The notes under the pieces: generated by a model | The model's database searches: none | The model's input: the letters and a program-made list of their open reading frames with translations, nothing else | Told to the model about the DNA's origin: nothing | Assembly (NCBI GenBank): GCA_028819675.1 | Contig: JAPPKT010000393.1 | Location: forward strand, 1 to 8,624 | Direction: 5' to 3' | DNA length: 8,624 nucleotides | DNA from: Caldilineaceae bacterium | Lineage (GTDB): Bacteria; Chloroflexota; Anaerolineae; Caldilineales; Caldilineaceae | Position numbers and translations under genes: made by a program | Shown: piece after piece, positions 6,839 through 8,624 of the stretch | How the letters are laid out: every line of letters begins with the position of its first letter | How positions within the stretch are numbered: the first letter of the stretch is position 1

Positions 6839-8203
6839 TCACGGCCCCAACAGCTGGGACCAGTCGATGCCTTGGGGTCCGGAGCGGATGTCATTGATGG
6901 TTATGACAACCATCAGCCCCAACAGCAGGACAAATCCGACCAGATGTATGACGCCTTCTTTTTCAGGAGGCATTCGACGCCCGCGCAGCTTCTCGATGAT
7001 GATGAACAGCAGCCGGCCCCCATCCAGCGCGGGTATCGGCAACAGATTGGCTATGGCCAGTCCGGCGCTTATGATGGCTGCCAGCTGCCACACTGGGAAC
7101 CAGAGGCCCGTGTCTGCGGTGGCATTGACGGCCCCGCCCACGAGCTGGGCGATACCAACCGGGCCGGAGAGCGCAGCATCCTGGGGCGCCAGCCGCCCGG
7201 AGATCAACAGAACCGGCAGCGCGATCACCGCCTGCACATAGTCGACAATGCCTACGACGCCCTGCCAGATACTGCTGAAGAAGGGAAGTGTAACCAGCAT
7301 CAGATTGCCGCTGATACCAACGCCCATTGCGCCTTGGCCGGGCGGGGGATCTTGGCGGGCCAGCACATCGCGGGTGTACAGTTCATCCCCTCGCAGCATC
7401 GTTACCGATATCGTCTCCCCCAAATGCGAAAGAACCACCTCGCCCAGGCCGCGTTCGACCGTTACGACCTCCCCATTGACGGCAAAAAAGATATCTCCCG
7501 GCATCAGCCCGGCTTCCTCAGCGGGGCTCCCCGGCGCCACCTGGGTGACCTGAGTGTGTAGAGCGGCGCGGGCAGAAACGTCTTCCAGCAGACTTTCCAG
7601 GTCGTTGCGGGTAGCAAAGGGAACCTGAAACGTGTGCAGGGCACTGTCGCGAAGAATGACGATGGTGCCGGCTTCCGCGGAGATGGGGGGCGTGCGCCGC
7701 TTCGGCCTCAAGAGTTCACCGGTTCTCGCATCGACATAGACGGGCTGTCCGTTGAAACGGAGGAGCGTGTCATTTTGCTTGAAAGCGGCCCCCATCAGTT
7801 CCGTGCCGGCTGCGACATCGTCCAACAGCGGATGCGCGGCGCCGGCGGGAAAGCCGGAAAAGACACTGGCAATCGAGAAAAAGATCGCCAGCAGAAAATT
7901 CATAGCCGGTCCGGCCAGTAGTGTCAGAACGCGGCCGCGTTTGCGGGCTGCGTTGAAGGAGCCGGGAGTGGTGTCGGCCATATCCTCTCCCTTCATTCGC
8001 ACAAATGCGCCGAAGGGAATCGCGTTAAGAGTAAAATCCGTGCCGTCGTAGGTGAAGAGCTTGACCAGGCGCGGCGGGAATCCAAAGACGCCGAACTCTT
8101 CAACTTCGATGCCATTGCGCCGCGCAGCCAGGTAGTGACCCAGTTCATGGAAAAAGATCAGCAGGCCCAACAGTAGAAAAAATGAAACGATGGTTAGAAA
8201 CAT
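6839..8203 (-). CDS. rseP: RseP-type site-2 protease (M50 zinc metalloprotease)
   Basis: A 454-residue intramembrane metalloprotease. Family members cut membrane helices of anti-sigma factors or remnant signal peptides. Visible landmarks: HELGH at 19-23 within the first membrane helix (two zinc ligands and the catalytic Glu), AGPAMNF at 97-103 in the second core helix, and NLLPIPALDGGR at 386-397, whose Asp394 is the third zinc ligand. Two PDZ-like segments lie between, the first degenerate (about 124-157, ending FNGQPV), the second clear (about 217-282, VTQVAPGSPAEEAGLMPGD). A last helix is near 420-437. Length matches the family. I chose the ATG at 8203 because AAGGA lies 5 nt upstream and the protein then begins with the first membrane helix; a GTG at 8260 would add 19 unlikely residues. 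The usual neighbours (dxr, cdsA, ispG) are absent. Substrates are unknown; no anti-sigma gene is in view, although the nearby FecR-like and LysM proteins are single-pass membrane proteins. Confidence 0.95.
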   Translation of the reverse strand: MFLTIVSFFLLLGLLIFFHELGHYLAARRNGIEVEEFGVFGFPPRLVKLFTYDGTDFTLNAIPFGAFVRMKGEDMADTTPGSFNAARKRGRVLTLLAGPAMNFLLAIFFSIASVFSGFPAGAAHPLLDDVAAGTELMGAAFKQNDTLLRFNGQPVYVDARTGELLRPKRRTPPISAEAGTIVILRDSALHTFQVPFATRNDLESLLEDVSARAALHTQVTQVAPGSPAEEAGLMPGDIFFAVNGEVVTVERGLGEVVLSHLGETISVTMLRGDELYTRDVLARQDPPPGQGAMGVGISGNLMLVTLPFFSSIWQGVVGIVDYVQAVIALPVLLISGRLAPQDAALSGPVGIAQLVGGAVNATADTGLWFPVWQLAAIISAGLAIANLLPIPALDGGRLLFIIIEKLRGRRMPPEKEGVIHLVGFVLLLGLMVVITINDIRSGPQGIDWSQLLGP

Positions 8204-8360
8204 CCGTATCCTTACTCCGGCATCCGCAAGAAGGACTCTTTGCGTGCCCTCTTTCAACACCTCAATTCGAAGACGGTGGCACCACGTTTACCGCGCACCA
8301 GCCACTGCCTGCCGCTTACTCAGCTGGGGAAAGCCTCCGGTGTTCCTTCGGTACTCTCCC
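8204..8360 (-). promoter_or_regulatory. ~157-nt 5' leader of rseP, partly structured
   Basis: The predicted start near 8360 leaves an unusually long leader. The minus strand can form a hairpin right at the 5' end: CTGGGAGAG (8362-8354) with CTTTCCCCAG (8333-8324), with one bulged C. A second hairpin pairs GTGGC (8305-8301) with GCCAC (8280-8276). Whether the leader regulates rseP is unknown. It contains no long open frame and matches no riboswitch that I can name with confidence. Confidence 0.35.
8209..8218 (-). promoter_or_regulatory. Ribosome binding site of rseP
   Basis: Minus-strand GGAGTAAGGA, with AAGGA at 8213-8209, is 5 nt before the ATG at 8203. It decides the start in favour of 8203 over the upstream GTG at 8260. 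Confidence 0.7.
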
Positions 8361-8366
8361 AGTTTC

Positions 8367-8396
8367 ATTATACTAGGACGCCAAAATAGCGGGCAA
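8367..8396 (-). promoter_or_regulatory. Sigma-70-type promoter for rseP
   Basis: On the minus strand, TTGCCC (8396-8391, four of six matches to TTGACA) and a perfect TATAAT (8372-8367) are 18 nt apart. Transcription should start near 8360 and serve rseP and probably the LysM gene. The surrounding bases are AT-richer than the coding regions. Confidence 0.65.
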
Positions 8397-8548
8397 ATAC
8401 TTCAGTCCTGCCACTATGTCTCCCTTTCCTCTCCCAAGCTCTCCAATTTCCGCCAAGAATGCACAACCTCAGCCGTTCCCCCTTCCTTACAAGAAGCGAG
8501 CTCAGCCCTATCTCACTCCTCACTTCTCTACTCTCTTTTCTCGCCTAT
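8397..8548. other. Non-coding pyrimidine-rich stretch upstream of rseP
   Basis: The plus strand is strongly C/T-rich, especially at 8505-8545, in contrast to the rest of the window. I see no gene, RNA or repeat. Because it runs into the homopolymer artefact, the sequence toward 8548 may itself be of low quality. Confidence 0.4.

Positions 8549-8624
<76 letters not shown>

Noticed and set aside
8204..8360. Resemblance to a T-box riboswitch: AGAGTACC near the 5' end and TGGTGCCACC later in the rseP leader
   Set aside because: The T-box core expects TGGNACC, and here it reads TGGTGCC. The antiterminator helices pair poorly, the leader is short, and the downstream gene is not an aminoacyl-tRNA synthetase, amino-acid biosynthesis or transport gene. 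A covariance search with the T-box model would settle it.

Overview
The window looks like a contig end from a GC-rich bacterium, most likely a member of the Chloroflexota (Anaerolineae or Caldilinea-like). This placement is inference. It rests on the protein styles: a double zinc ribbon joined through one membrane helix and a Thr/Pro-rich linker to a LysM domain, a membrane-anchored FecR-like protein, and a GT39-type membrane glycosyltransferase with the Ala/Arg-rich style seen in that phylum. No rRNA or marker gene is present to confirm it. All seven convincing genes lie on the minus strand, so the window reads from right to left.

Right end (8624 to 8204): the last ~75 bases are homopolymer G and C, almost certainly a sequencing or assembly artefact. 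Next comes a pyrimidine-rich stretch (on +) without a gene. A sigma-70-type promoter follows (TTGCCC, 18-nt spacer, TATAAT), then a ~157-nt leader with a possible 5'-terminal hairpin. The leader runs into an RseP-type site-2 protease (M50, tandem PDZ). After a 53-nt gap comes the zinc ribbon/LysM membrane protein.

Middle and left (5718 to 399): a second good promoter (CTGGCA, 17-nt spacer, TATAAT) precedes a five-gene, tightly packed cluster. In order it encodes a HEAT-repeat protein, an unrecognised ~119-residue protein, a TPR protein, a FecR-like single-pass membrane protein with a C-terminal beta-rich domain, and a polytopic GT39/PMT-like glycosyltransferase. Junctions are a GTGA overlap, a 69-nt gap, a 2-nt gap and an ATGA overlap, which suggests one transcript with translational coupling. 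A 16-codon leader ORF sits between the promoter and the HEAT gene and ends on that gene's Shine-Dalgarno sequence.

Left end (1 to 398): no credible gene. It holds a strong hairpin and a 13-nt inverted repeat spanning about 150 nt, but no clear terminator.

Taken together the genes point to the cell envelope: regulated membrane proteolysis, a wall-binding LysM protein, protein-protein scaffolds (HEAT, TPR), and a surface sensor or anchor (FecR-like) translationally coupled to a lipid-linked-sugar glycosyltransferase. I found no clear new defence, mobile or CRISPR system. The five-gene HEAT/unknown/TPR/FecR/GT39 cluster is the most interesting candidate for an undescribed functional unit.
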